Source: Methanobacteriota archaeon
Lineage (GTDB): Archaea > Thermoplasmatota > Thermoplasmata > RBG-16-68-12
Length of the DNA stretch: 13,779 nucleotides
Assembly (NCBI GenBank): GCA_005878665.1
Contig: VBLR01000156.1
Location: forward strand, 1 to 13,779
Reading direction: 5' to 3'
Both the position numbers and the translations under genes were made by a program. The notes below the pieces were generated by a model. It searched no databases, was not told the DNA's origin, and worked only from the letters and a program-made list of their open reading frames with translations. Positions 1 to 7,184 of the stretch are shown piece by piece (the stretch's first letter is position 1; every line of letters starts with the position of its first letter).

Positions 1-2
1 AC

Positions 3-317
3 TTCGTCCAACAGCTGCCCGAAGCCGACACGCCTCTGCGAGGCGTCACCCTGCGATTGCTGCAGGGAAGGACCGCGTCGGCGACTCTGTTCCAAGCGCG
101 CGAGGATTCCACCGTGCCGGAACATCGCCACGGCGCCCAGTGGGGGATCGTCGTCGAAGGGGAGATGCGGCTGACGATTGACAAGGCGACGCGAACGTGC
201 CGGCGCGGCGATGAGTACTTCGTCCCGGCCGGAGTGCCCCACTCCGCGTCCTTCAAAGCGGGCTTTCGCGCGATCGACTTTTTCGACGATCCCAATCGGT
301 ATCGACCGAAGAAGTGA
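3..317 (+). CDS. Cupin-domain protein, 5' end cut by the window edge
   Basis: The frame is open from the left edge and ends at TGA 315-317, so 104 C-terminal residues are visible; a TTG at 57 is in frame but lies inside the fold and is unlikely to be the start. Cupin motif 1 is seen as HRHGAQWG at visible residues 41-48, followed by VEGE at 51-54. Motif 2 is GDEYFVPAGVPH at 69-80. The candidate metal ligands are His41, His43 and His80; a Gln (46) sits where many cupins carry Glu. Small single-domain cupins of this type bind a metal or small ligand in the cytoplasm, and their substrates cannot be read from sequence. No neighbour in the window suggests a pathway. The family call is firm, the function unknown. 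Confidence 0.85.
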   Translation, partial: FVQQLPEADTPLRGVTLRLLQGRTASATLFQAREDSTVPEHRHGAQWGIVVEGEMRLTIDKATRTCRRGDEYFVPAGVPHSASFKAGFRAIDFFDDPNRYRPKK

Positions 318-388
318 ACCGTCGGCCTCGTGTCGATGATCTCCGCGTTGGACGTCGTTCCTTTGTCAACTCGCGGCCGCGACCAAAT

Positions 389-398
389 CTATTAATAC
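389..398 (+). promoter_or_regulatory. TATA-like box before the 450-1595 gene
   Basis: An AT-rich CTATTAATAC stands out in GC-rich surroundings about 55 bases before ATG 450. With the usual archaeal spacing of about 25 bases, transcription would start near 418 and leave a leader of about 30 bases. No clear Shine-Dalgarno sequence precedes the ATG. Confidence 0.5.
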
Positions 399-449
399 GC
401 TCCAGGGCCGTCCTCGCACGTCAGACAAAGGTCCGACTGGCCTGCTGGG

Positions 450-1595
450 ATGGGAATGGGACTACTCCGATGGCTTCTCTGGCCCCGTCGCGCCAGAGAC
501 ATGGAGGAGGACGAACCGCCCCGCCGGCGGCGGAAGACGAAGCCGCGGGCTCGCTCGCACACCCCGGGCGTTTATCGCATCGAGGTCGACGGAGAGGCGG
601 GACGCTTCCATCGGGACGGGCCGCCGTTCTCGTTCTGGTCCTCCTCTCGGGTGATCCTGATCCTGTCCTTCCTGCTCTGGTGGATCCAGCCGGCCGGGCC
701 CATGATCGCGGGCTACGTCGGAGGTCGCCGAGCGGGCTCGCCAATCAAGGCCGTCATCGCGGCGCTCATGCCGATCGCCGCCATCTACATCGCGAACGCC
801 GCGTACGCGCACAACTTCGCGGCTCACCAGATCGACTTCGTGGCATCCCTGCCCATGGTGGTCAGCGATGCGGCGGCGAGCATCCTGCCGTTCCTGGCAC
901 CGTACAAGGAATTCCTGGTCGCATACATGCAGGGCTTCGTCCAGGCCTTGACCTCGACCTTTGGCATGGGGACGAACGGATACCTCATGGTCGTGATCTT
1001 CGCGTACATCGGCGGGTTGATCGCGGAGCAGACCCGGCGCGAGCTGCAGTCCCGCTCCGGATCCGGTAGCTCGCTGGGCGTCAATCTCGTTCAACCGATC
1101 CTCGGCGCGCGGCCGTACGTCGACGATGAGGAAGAGATGTACGAAGAGGACGAGGAGATTCATCGCTCCCGACGACCCGTTCGCGCCCGAGCCCGCGGGC
1201 ACCCGGTCGCGGTCGGAGCGCCGGGACGGAGCCGGCATCGACGAGGCCACGCGGACTATCTCGAGTTCCTCCGCAAGATCCCGGGGGAAATCGGCGAATC
1301 GGGCGGCTATCGCCTGGTCCGTCCTCGCCGTCGAGACGAAGAGGAATCGGAGGACGACGAAGATGAGGGCGAGGACATCGTCGCGACTCGGACCCATCGC
1401 GTGTCTCACGGACACGCAGCGGAGCGCCGGGAGCATCGACATCCGGCGCACGTCCGGACCGACGAGGAAGACGAAGAGACCGAGGCTCGGGAGCCGCCCA
1501 CTCGAGCGCCCCGAATGCGCACACAGGCCGAGGAGCGCGCGATCCAGCGGTTCGTCGAACGCGCGCTGAAGAATTACGATCACTCGAAGCTCTGA
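450..1595 (+). CDS. Multi-pass membrane protein with long charged disordered tail, unknown function
   Basis: 381 residues; I do not recognise the family. A basic N-terminal segment (1-60, with an RRRR run at 25-28) precedes hydrophobic stretches at about 67-90, 98-121, 130-155 and 174-194, giving three or four membrane helices. A Gly-rich GYVGGRRAG motif at 88-96 follows the first helix. From about 200 to the end the chain is hydrophilic, alternating acidic runs (225-236, 297-309) with Arg/His-rich runs (240-267, 313-335), so it is probably disordered. The last 25 residues could form one amphipathic helix. ATG 450 is chosen because it follows the TATA-like box at 389-398; ATG 456 and ATG 501 are alternatives. 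The next gene has its own promoter, so this is probably monocistronic. The coding call is supported by strongly patterned hydrophobicity. Confidence 0.75.
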   Translation: MGMGLLRWLLWPRRARDMEEDEPPRRRRKTKPRARSHTPGVYRIEVDGEAGRFHRDGPPFSFWSSSRVILILSFLLWWIQPAGPMIAGYVGGRRAGSPIKAVIAALMPIAAIYIANAAYAHNFAAHQIDFVASLPMVVSDAAASILPFLAPYKEFLVAYMQGFVQALTSTFGMGTNGYLMVVIFAYIGGLIAEQTRRELQSRSGSGSSLGVNLVQPILGARPYVDDEEEMYEEDEEIHRSRRPVRARARGHPVAVGAPGRSRHRRGHADYLEFLRKIPGEIGESGGYRLVRPRRRDEEESEDDEDEGEDIVATRTHRVSHGHAAERREHRHPAHVRTDEEDEETEAREPPTRAPRMRTQAEERAIQRFVERALKNYDHSKL

Positions 1596-1604
1596 CCGCG
1601 CAAG

Positions 1605-1613
1605 CTTTTTATC
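1605..1613 (+). promoter_or_regulatory. TATA box of tfs
   Basis: CTTTTTATC lies about 35 bases before ATG 1644, predicting a start of transcription near 1635 and a leader of under 10 bases. No Shine-Dalgarno sequence is seen, consistent with leaderless-type translation. Confidence 0.65.
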
Positions 1614-1643
1614 GCACGCGCCTTTTGGCGGGTCCGTCCCCTC

Positions 1644-1958
1644 ATGTTCTGTCCGAAATGCGGTTCGCTCCTGTATCCGGAGAAGGGGAAAGTGCATTGC
1701 AATTCGTGTGGCTATGAGCGCTCCCTCTCGGGGAAGGACGCGACCGTCACGAAGGTCGCGCGACCGGGGAAAGAGAAACCCGCGGACACGCTCGTCCTCG
1801 ATGAGATCACGGAGACGCTGCCGAAGACGCGCGTCGAGTGTCCGAAGTGCGGGCACTACGAGGCCTACTGGGTCATGCGCCAGACGCGCGCGGCGGACGA
1901 GCCGACGACGCGCATCTATCGGTGTGTGAAGTGCCAGCATACGTGGCGCGAGTACTGA
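1644..1958 (+). CDS. tfs: Transcription factor S (TFIIS/RPB9-like RNA cleavage factor)
   Basis: 104 residues, the normal length for archaeal TFS. It binds RNA polymerase and stimulates cleavage of the nascent RNA in backtracked complexes, allowing restart and proofreading. The N-terminal zinc ribbon has Cys3, Cys6, Cys19 and Cys22. A linker at about 30-60 leads to the C-terminal ribbon with Cys66, Cys69, Cys94 and Cys97. The acidic hairpin tip that reaches the active site is present as Asp85-Glu86 in the motif RAADEPTTR. All catalytic and zinc residues are therefore intact, which favours an active cleavage factor over an inactivated paralogue. pcna follows 74 bases downstream with its own TATA box, so the two may be independently transcribed. 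ATG 1644 gives the canonical MFCPKCG beginning. Confidence 0.97.
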   Translation: MFCPKCGSLLYPEKGKVHCNSCGYERSLSGKDATVTKVARPGKEKPADTLVLDEITETLPKTRVECPKCGHYEAYWVMRQTRAADEPTTRIYRCVKCQHTWREY

Positions 1959-1983
1959 GTCGCCGCGACGTCGTCCGGGAACC

Positions 1984-1990
1984 TTTATAA
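1984..1990 (+). promoter_or_regulatory. TATA box of pcna
   Basis: A textbook TTTATAA, about 45 bases before the TTG start at 2033. The expected leader is about 20 bases and includes the G-rich ribosome-binding stretch at 2020-2026. Confidence 0.75.
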
Positions 1991-2019
1991 CAGCCCACCT
2001 GATTTCCCGCCGAAATTCT

Positions 2020-2026
2020 GGGGGAG
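2020..2026 (+). promoter_or_regulatory. Ribosome-binding site fixing the TTG start of pcna
   Basis: A GGGGGAG-like stretch ends about 7 bases before TTG 2033. It supports the non-ATG start: the GTG at 2028 is in another frame, and the TTG yields the family-typical Met-Phe beginning. Confidence 0.6.
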
Positions 2027-2032
2027 CGTGGT

Positions 2033-2773
2033 TTGTTCGAGGGGAAGGTCAAGGCCGATGTTCTCCGGGAGGTCGTCGACGTCGTGTCGACCCTCGTGGA
2101 CGAGGCGAAGTTCAACGTGGGGAAGGATTCCGTCACGGTCAAGGCGGTCGATCCGGCTCACGTCGCGATGGTCGACTTGACGCTGGACCGGGGCGCGTTC
2201 GAGGCTTACAAAGCCGACGAAGGCGAGCTGGGGATCGACATGGACAAGATGAAGGAGATCCTGCGGCTTGCGAAGGCCGGCGAGACGATCGCCCTGCGAC
2301 ACGACGAGGACAAGAACCGCCTCGTAGTGACGGTCGGGAACACGACCCGCCGGATGGCCCTCGTGGACACCGCGGGGATGAGCGACCCGAAGGTCCCGAG
2401 CCTCAACCTACCCGCGAAGGTGGTCGTGCGGACGGACGAACTCCGGCAGGCGATCCGGGCTTCGGAGAGCATCAGCGACCACATCGCGCTCAAGGCCTCG
2501 CCGGAAGGATTCGAGGTCGTCTCGGAAGGCGACACGGACAACGTGTCTCACATGGTCGCGAAGGACCTTCTCGAGGAGATCCAGGCCAAGGAAGCGGTGC
2601 GGTCCCTGTTCCCGCTCGACTACTTCTCGAACATGGTGAAGGCGATTAGCTCCGCGCCAAACGTGACCCTGTACCTTGGGTCCGACTATCCTGTGAAGAT
2701 GGAGTTCAAGATCGCTGGCGGCAAGGGCGACGTGCGTTTTCTGCTCGCTCCCCGAATCGAGAGCGACGGATAG
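2033..2773 (+). CDS. pcna: DNA polymerase sliding clamp (PCNA)
   Basis: 246 residues, the usual length for archaeal PCNA. The protein trimerises into a ring around DNA and tethers polymerases, ligase, FEN1 and other clients. Visible hallmarks are the MFEGKVKADVLRE beginning, the domain-linking loop around 117-133 (DPKVPSLNLPAKV), the second-domain segment with FPLDYFSNMVKA at 193-204, and the C-terminal strand FLLAPRIE at 236-243 that helps form the client-binding pocket. The start is TTG, supported by a ribosome-binding stretch at 2020-2026 and a TATA box at 1984-1990. Only one pcna copy is seen here, so a homotrimer is likely. It lies directly downstream of tfs and converges on the phosphate permease gene with a 44-base gap. 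Confidence 0.97.
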   Translation: MFEGKVKADVLREVVDVVSTLVDEAKFNVGKDSVTVKAVDPAHVAMVDLTLDRGAFEAYKADEGELGIDMDKMKEILRLAKAGETIALRHDEDKNRLVVTVGNTTRRMALVDTAGMSDPKVPSLNLPAKVVVRTDELRQAIRASESISDHIALKASPEGFEVVSEGDTDNVSHMVAKDLLEEIQAKEAVRSLFPLDYFSNMVKAISSAPNVTLYLGSDYPVKMEFKIAGGKGDVRFLLAPRIESDG

Positions 2774-2778
2774 GCCCA

Positions 2779-2797
2779 TTTGCGGCATCTATGCAAA
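2779..2797. terminator. Small inverted repeat between convergent pcna and pit
   Basis: TTTGC at 2779-2783 pairs with GCAAA at 2793-2797 across a 9-base loop, in the 44-base gap between two converging genes. A bidirectional 3' end signal is possible, but there is no strong T-run on either strand. Confidence 0.25.
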
Positions 2798-2817
2798 GCA
2801 CGAGGCAATGCGTCCGG

Positions 2818-4065
2818 TCAGACGCCAAACATGAGTCGCAGGGCCCCGTACGCTGCCATCCCGACCCCGGCGGACGCGGGAATCGTGATGATCCACGCCC
2901 AGAAGATTCTCCGCGCGACACCCCACCGGACCGCGGACAAGCGCTTCGTCGCGCCGACTCCCATAATCGCGGAGGCGATTACGTGGGTCGTGCTCACCGG
3001 GATCCCAGCCAGCGCGCTGCTCGCGAGCGCGATGCCTCCCCCGGTCTCGGCGGAGAAGCCTTGCCAGGGTCGTAGGTGCGTCACGCGCTGAGACATCGTA
3101 CGCACGATACGCCAGCCGCCGAAGAATGTCCCGAGCGAGATGGAGGCGTGGGCACCGAAGATGACCCAAAGGGGAATCAGGAACTGGCCCGAGGGAGGCC
3201 CCCAGGGAGGGCCGATCGCCGCGACGACGAGGATGAGGGTGATGATCCCCATCCCTTTCTGTGCGTCGTTCGTCCCGTGCGTCACGCTATAGAAGAAGCT
3301 CGAGACGAGTTGAAGGCGCTTGAACTCGTGGTTCACCTTCGTCGGGGTGTGTCGGCGGAACAAGCGTATGACCACGAGGGCGAGGCCGAACGCGAAGATG
3401 AGCCCGACGAGCGGCGCGGCGACCATGTACACCACGATCTGGACGAGCCCTTTCAGGAGTATCTTTCCGAGGATGACCGCCGGGAGGAGTCCCGTGAGAA
3501 GACCGGCCAGGATAGTCGTCCCGAGCGTCGGCCGGTGCCTCCGGATGATGACGTCATAGGCAAAGTAAGAGGCGGCGCCGAGCACGAACGCCATTCCCGT
3601 CACGAAGAGGAAGAGGAGCATGTTCGTGGTGCTCGGGAGGAGGATCGACCCGGGTCCGGCCGCGAGCGCTGACGCGCCGATGAGGCCACCGATCAGCGCG
3701 TGACTGCTCGACGTCGGGAGGCCCCACAGCCATGTGATGATGTCCCACGCGATCGCGCCAACGACGCCCCCCATGATGATGGCCATCGAGTGGAAGAATG
3801 CGGCGTCGCTCAGCGGTAGGGCATTTACCCCGAGGACGTTCGTGTCGATGATCCCCTTGCCGATCGTTTCCGCGATGGCATTCGTGATGAAGACCATCCC
3901 GACGAAGTTGCCGGCCGCCGCCATGGCGACCGCCTTCGTCGGCGTGAGGACTTTCGTCGCGACAATCGTCGCGATTGCGTTTGCGGCGTCGTGGAACCCG
4001 TTGAAGAAGTCGAACGAGAAGACGACGAGGATCGCGACGATGAGGATCGTGAAGAGATCCGCCAT
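2818..4065 (-). CDS. pit: PiT-family inorganic phosphate permease
   Basis: 415 residues from ATG 4065. PiT permeases import phosphate (sometimes as a metal-phosphate complex) using a cation gradient. The two inverted-repeat signatures are present: GFHDAANAIAT at 23-33 and THGTNDAQKGMG at 262-273. Each is followed by its partner motif, PTSSSHALIGG at 117-127 and PVSTTHVIASAIMGVG at 356-371. About ten hydrophobic helices are interrupted by a basic cytoplasmic loop around 236-252. An alternative GTG start at 4125 overlaps the stop of the upstream DUF47 gene in GTGA. It would add 20 Arg-rich residues that PiT proteins normally lack, so ATG 4065, preceded by a GGGGGAGG stretch, is preferred. The upstream DUF47 partner suggests joint expression. 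Confidence 0.93.
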   Translation of the reverse strand: MADLFTILIVAILVVFSFDFFNGFHDAANAIATIVATKVLTPTKAVAMAAAGNFVGMVFITNAIAETIGKGIIDTNVLGVNALPLSDAAFFHSMAIIMGGVVGAIAWDIITWLWGLPTSSSHALIGGLIGASALAAGPGSILLPSTTNMLLFLFVTGMAFVLGAASYFAYDVIIRRHRPTLGTTILAGLLTGLLPAVILGKILLKGLVQIVVYMVAAPLVGLIFAFGLALVVIRLFRRHTPTKVNHEFKRLQLVSSFFYSVTHGTNDAQKGMGIITLILVVAAIGPPWGPPSGQFLIPLWVIFGAHASISLGTFFGGWRIVRTMSQRVTHLRPWQGFSAETGGGIALASSALAGIPVSTTHVIASAIMGVGATKRLSAVRWGVARRIFWAWIITIPASAGVGMAAYGALRLMFGV

Positions 4066-4121
4066 TCCGGGTCCGTGCCTCCCCCGCGCTCTACTTCCTG
4101 CCGCGAGAGCCCTCCGGCGAC

Positions 4122-4751
4122 TCACTGATTCTTCGCCACGATGTCGCTCAGCACGTTGGCGACGTCCTCGCAGTGGTCCGTGGCCTGCTCGAGGACCTCG
4201 GTGATCTCCTTGAACTTGATGATCGTCACGGGATCCTCCTGACGGAAGAGGGCCGCGACGGCGTTGTTCATGAGGTCGTCGGCGACGTTCTCGAGGCGGT
4301 GGACCTCGATGGAGATCCCCTCGACCCCGTTGGCCTGTTTCATGTTGCGGATCATCCCGACGGCCTCCTTGAGGAGCCGCGTCCCGTCTTTGATCACGTT
4401 TCCCAGTTGCACCATCGCCTCGGTCGGACGATCAATTTCATAGAGGCCGATCCGGCTCGAGGCCGCCTCGATCATGTCGAGGACGTTGTCGAGCTCGGTG
4501 GCGAGGGCCTGGATGTCCTCCCGGTCGATCGGCGTGATGAACGTCTTGTTCAATTCCTCGTAGACCCGATGGACGATCTCGTCGGCGTGGTGCTCCACGT
4601 CCTTGATCCGTCGGCACTTCATCGGCACGTCGCGGAAGTCGTGCAGCAGGTCCGCGAGGGCGATCGCACCCTCGTCGACCGTCGCGGCGAGCTTCTCGAG
4701 GAGGTCGAAAAACTGCCGCTCCTGCGGGATAATCCATCCTTTCAAACCCAT
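4122..4751 (-). CDS. DUF47/PhoU-like phosphate transport regulator
   Basis: 209 residues, all helical in character, matching the DUF47 (PhoU-like) family commonly paired with PiT permeases. The chain begins MGLKGWIIPQERQFFDLLEK, a familiar start for the family. Repeated acidic helix motifs are seen: DVEHHADEIVH at 51-61 and DREDIQALATELDNVLDMIEA at 76-96. In PhoU-fold proteins such residues coordinate metal clusters. The presumed role is to gate or modulate phosphate uptake by the neighbouring permease; this is inferred from family and context. Its stop overlaps a possible GTG of pit by four bases, pointing to a coupled two-gene operon. It starts 66 bases after the ffh stop and has its own TATA-like box and a GGGGAG ribosome-binding stretch before the ATG. 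Confidence 0.92.
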   Translation of the reverse strand: MGLKGWIIPQERQFFDLLEKLAATVDEGAIALADLLHDFRDVPMKCRRIKDVEHHADEIVHRVYEELNKTFITPIDREDIQALATELDNVLDMIEAASSRIGLYEIDRPTEAMVQLGNVIKDGTRLLKEAVGMIRNMKQANGVEGISIEVHRLENVADDLMNNAVAALFRQEDPVTIIKFKEITEVLEQATDHCEDVANVLSDIVAKNQ

Positions 4752-4788
4752 GGCCCTCGCTCCCCGGTAACGCGGTAGTCCTGGTACA

Positions 4789-4797
4789 CCATTAAGG
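4789..4797 (-). promoter_or_regulatory. TATA-like box of the DUF47-pit operon
   Basis: On the minus strand, CCTTAATGG lies about 40 bases before ATG 4751, in the gap after ffh. It suggests the phosphate pair can be expressed independently of ffh. No palindrome that would mark a phosphate operator is evident. Confidence 0.5.
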
Positions 4798-4817
4798 TGT
4801 CGTATGGGAGTGGTACG

Positions 4818-6161
4818 TCAGCCGTCGTCGATGTTGACGCCGGAAGCCTCGAGCTGCTGCAGAAGCTGCTTTCGCATCTTCCGGTTCCCGGCGAAGCCTT
4901 TGATCGCCTTGCGGGACATCTCATAGTTCCGGAGGAGCTCTTTCACGTCCCTTGGCGCCACACCGGCGCCGTGCGCGATGCGTTGCACGCGGGAGGACTT
5001 CACGAGCTTCGGGTCTTTCATCTCGTCGTCGGTCATCGAATCCATGATGATCTTGAACCGCCGAAGGCGAGCCTGCGTACTTTCCATGTCCGCCTCTTTC
5101 ATCTTGCCGCCCACGCCAGGGATCAGGGAGGCGAGCTTCCGCATCGGGCCCATGTCCGTCAGCATCTCGATCTGCTCGTACATCTCGTGAAGCGTGAACT
5201 TCCCCGCCATGATCTTCTTCGTGAGCGCCTCCGCCTTCTGCGCATCGATCGCTTCCTGGGCGCGCTCGAGGAGCGTCTCGAGGTCGCCCATGCCCAAGAG
5301 GCGCGAGATGAACCGCGGCGGGTCGAACTTCTCCAGGTCGTCGATCTTCTCGCCGACGCCGAGGAAGACCACCGGCGCCTTCACCTCGGCCACCGCGGAC
5401 AGGGCGCCGCCGCCCTTCGCGGTCCCGTCGAGCTTCGTGACGATGACGCCCGTGATCCCGACCGCGTCGTGGAACGCCTTCGCTTGCGGCCCCGCCTGCT
5501 GACCGACCGTCGCGTCGAGGACGAGGAAGCGTTCATCCGCTTGGACGGCCTTGGCGACGCCCTCGATCTCGGCGATCAGGTCCGGCTCGAGCGCATGCCG
5601 GCCCGACGAGTCCACGATGATCACATCGCTCCCTTCCAGGGCCTTGACCCCCGCCTTGGCGATCTTCACGGCTTCCTTCGCCCCCGGCTCGCCGTAGAAG
5701 GTGGCGTTGATCTGTTCCGCGAGCTGAGCCAGTTGATCGTACGCCGCCGGCCGGTGGACGTCGGCGGCGACGAGGCCGACGGACAGCCCCTTCTTCTGGA
5801 AGAACTTGGCCAGCTTCCCGGCGGTCGTCGTCTTGCCTTGACCGTACAGCCCGACGAGGAGGATCCGCTGCTTCTGAATGGGCACCTCGCGGCTGGCACC
5901 CAGGATCTTCACCAGCTCCTCGTAGATGATTCGGACGACATGCTCGCGCGGGCTCATGCCCGGGGGCGGCTTCTCTTCGAGCGCCCGCCGCTGGAGCTGC
6001 TTCGTAATCGTGAGGGCGAGCTGGACGTTCACGTCCGCCTGGATGAGCGCCCGCTGGATGTCCCGGACGATCTCTTTGATGAGCGACTCATCGATGTAAC
6101 TGGCGCCCGCGATCTTGCGGAGCGCCTCTCGTAGCGAGCTGCCCAGCTTCTCGAGGACCAT
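4818..6161 (-). CDS. ffh: Signal recognition particle GTPase SRP54
   Basis: 447 residues, the normal length for archaeal SRP54. It binds signal sequences and 7S RNA and, with FtsY, delivers ribosomes to the membrane translocon. The N domain spans about 1-90. The G domain carries the P-loop GLYGQGKTTT at 104-113, DVHRP at 134-138, DSSGR at 184-188 and TKLDG at 242-246. The Met-rich M domain runs from about 300 to 435, with the RNA-binding helix-turn-helix around 388-412. The third G motif reads DSSGR where most members have DTAGR, and the P-loop has Tyr and Gln where Gln and Ser are common; both look tolerable. The TATA-like box at 6187-6194 lies 30 bases upstream of the ATG, so the mRNA is probably leaderless. 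Confidence 0.97.
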   Translation of the reverse strand: MVLEKLGSSLREALRKIAGASYIDESLIKEIVRDIQRALIQADVNVQLALTITKQLQRRALEEKPPPGMSPREHVVRIIYEELVKILGASREVPIQKQRILLVGLYGQGKTTTAGKLAKFFQKKGLSVGLVAADVHRPAAYDQLAQLAEQINATFYGEPGAKEAVKIAKAGVKALEGSDVIIVDSSGRHALEPDLIAEIEGVAKAVQADERFLVLDATVGQQAGPQAKAFHDAVGITGVIVTKLDGTAKGGGALSAVAEVKAPVVFLGVGEKIDDLEKFDPPRFISRLLGMGDLETLLERAQEAIDAQKAEALTKKIMAGKFTLHEMYEQIEMLTDMGPMRKLASLIPGVGGKMKEADMESTQARLRRFKIIMDSMTDDEMKDPKLVKSSRVQRIAHGAGVAPRDVKELLRNYEMSRKAIKGFAGNRKMRKQLLQQLEASGVNIDDG

Positions 6162-6186
6162 GCGTGGACACCGAAGGAGTGATCCG

Positions 6187-6194
6187 CCTTAAGT
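6187..6194 (-). promoter_or_regulatory. TATA-like box of ffh
   Basis: ACTTAAGG on the minus strand, centred about 30 bases before ATG 6161, the spacing expected for a leaderless transcript. Confidence 0.55.
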
Positions 6195-6223
6195 CTGAGC
6201 ACCCCGAAATCGAGCGATCGCGC

Positions 6224-6520
6224 TCACCGACCGAGGATGAACAAGACCGTCGAAATGACCGTCGCCACGAGGATGAACGCTAAGATGACGATGATCGTGT
6301 CGAGCCGGTCGCTGATCCTCGCCAGGTGGAAGAGCTCGGCCTGCCGGAACGGATCGGTCCCCGCCGTTTGAGGACCGGGCGCCTTCCAGGCACCGATGAA
6401 TCGGAGTTCATCCGAACCTATTCCCCGAGCGTGCCCCTCGCACCGTAATTCTTCATGGTTCGAAAACGAGGCATTGGCCTTGCGTTGCGAGATCCCCGAT
6501 AACGCGTCCGAGGAGACCAT
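6224..6520 (-). CDS. Small protein with C-terminal membrane anchor, unknown function
   Basis: 98 residues, not recognised. The only membrane segment is at the extreme C-terminus (about 74-96, beginning LDTIIVILAFILVA), with just two residues after it. The layout is that of a tail-anchored protein with a cytoplasmic N-terminus. The segment before the anchor (58-73, FRQAELFHLARISDRL) looks like an amphipathic helix and is the best-conserved-looking part. Residues 1-50 are compositionally bland, so the N-terminus is uncertain; ATG 6520 is the only usual start codon in the frame before the anchor. It ends 62 bases before the ffh start and could share a transcript with it. Sec61-beta and SecE were considered because they are also small and tail-anchored, but their motifs are not visible. 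Confidence 0.55.
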   Translation of the reverse strand: MVSSDALSGISQRKANASFSNHEELRCEGHARGIGSDELRFIGAWKAPGPQTAGTDPFRQAELFHLARISDRLDTIIVILAFILVATVISTVLFILGR

Positions 6521-6588
6521 GGGCCGTTCGTGCCATCGGCATCTTCATCGTCTTGCTCGCCCTAATTGACGGTCCGTCGAGAGACTTC

Positions 6589-6876
6589 ATGCGCCTCGAT
6601 CGACTCGGGAAAGGTATCGCGTTCGTTGTCGTTGGAGTCGCATGGGTGATCCTCTGTACTTCTGCGGCGGCCGCGTATCGGGCAGAGGCGGCCTCCTGCT
6701 GGGATCCTGTCGTTGGCTGGCGCTGTAGCCAAACTGCGGGATCGGATGACGAATTCGCGGCGAAGGTCTTCGACGCCCTGACCATAGGGGGCCTGGCCCT
6801 CGTTGTCGCTGGGTTTTGCCTCTCCCTCAGCGGCGTTATCTCCAGGGAGCGAGACGACCCGGGAAATGCCGTCTGA
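6589..6876 (+). CDS. Small two-helix membrane protein, unknown function
   Basis: 95 residues from ATG 6589, which gives a basic MRLDRLGKG start before a hydrophobic helix at about 10-31. A polar middle section has two cysteines (CWDPVVGWRC, about 41-50) that could form a disulfide outside the membrane. A second helix lies at about 66-86, followed by a charged tail. A TTG at 6553 would add 12 residues, and the frame stays hydrophobic even farther upstream, so the start is uncertain. The pattern of helix, Cys-pair loop and helix is not expected by chance, but the opposite strand is also open across this region. It is divergent from the tail-anchored gene at 6224-6520. No family recognised. Confidence 0.5.
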   Translation: MRLDRLGKGIAFVVVGVAWVILCTSAAAAYRAEAASCWDPVVGWRCSQTAGSDDEFAAKVFDALTIGGLALVVAGFCLSLSGVISRERDDPGNAV

Positions 6877-6969
6877 ATTTGACGGACTGCCTCGAATGAG
6901 GATGACCACCGGCGCGTTGATGGAAGGCGTCCGGCTGCGGGAAGTCGAAATTCGTCCGAGGTCGAAATT

Positions 6970-7041
6970 AAAAAAGGGAAGGGAGGGCTAGCCTTGTCAG
7001 AAGGGATGGGATGCACTCTAACGAACTAGCCCAAAATTCCC
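6970..7041 (-). terminator. Large stem-loop followed by a T-run (minus strand)
   Basis: CTAGCCC at 7026-7032 pairs with GGGCTAG at 6985-6991, and TTCCC at 7037-7041 pairs with GGGAA at 6976-6980, with an unpaired four-base bulge on each side. Read on the minus strand, the stem is followed at once by six T (6975-6970). That is a good 3' end signal for a minus-strand transcript, either the coiled-coil gene ending at 7238 or a separate short RNA. Confidence 0.45.
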
Positions 7042-7171
7042 CCGGGATCGTATTCGTGAAATGCTACTTAACACTTTGTAAAATCCGCAGGACCCGATGG
7101 CGCGGACGACCGTCGGCAGCCCCGCGATGACAACCCGCTCCTTGGCGACTTCACTTGGGCCTTTGTCCTGC

Positions 7172-7184
7172 TATACTTAGTATA
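7172..7184. repeat. AT-rich perfect palindrome
   Basis: TATACT and AGTATA flank one T. The site could be a TATA element readable in both directions or an operator. On the minus strand it would place a transcription start near 7150-7155, which ends at the stem-loop and T-run at 6970-7041. Confidence 0.35.

Noticed and set aside
462..1940. Long minus-strand open frame opposite the membrane protein and tfs genes
   Set aside because: It is an Arg/Asp-rich shadow caused by high GC; the plus strand has zinc-ribbon and membrane patterns that are clearly real.
4797..6134. Long plus-strand open frame opposite ffh
   Set aside because: Shadow of SRP54 with skewed Arg/Leu/His composition and no domain of its own.
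6944..6969. Direct repeat GTCGAAATT as a possible CRISPR or target-site duplication
   Set aside because: Only two copies 17 bases apart, no spacers of CRISPR length, and no mobile element between them.
6866..6991. 41-codon plus-strand ORF overlapping the end of the two-helix membrane gene
   Set aside because: It has an ATG but no recognisable motif, a Lys/Arg-rich end running into the inverted repeat, and no good ribosome-binding site. Probably chance.
6453..7016. 187-codon minus-strand frame across the two-helix gene and the spacer
   Set aside because: Low-complexity Ser/Arg/Pro composition, overlaps two better candidates, and runs through the inverted repeat.
7097..7180. 27-codon plus-strand ORF about 28 bases after a TATA-like CTACTTAACA
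   Set aside because: Spacing would suit a leaderless small gene, but the product is short and bland, and the opposite strand has better coding-like third positions.
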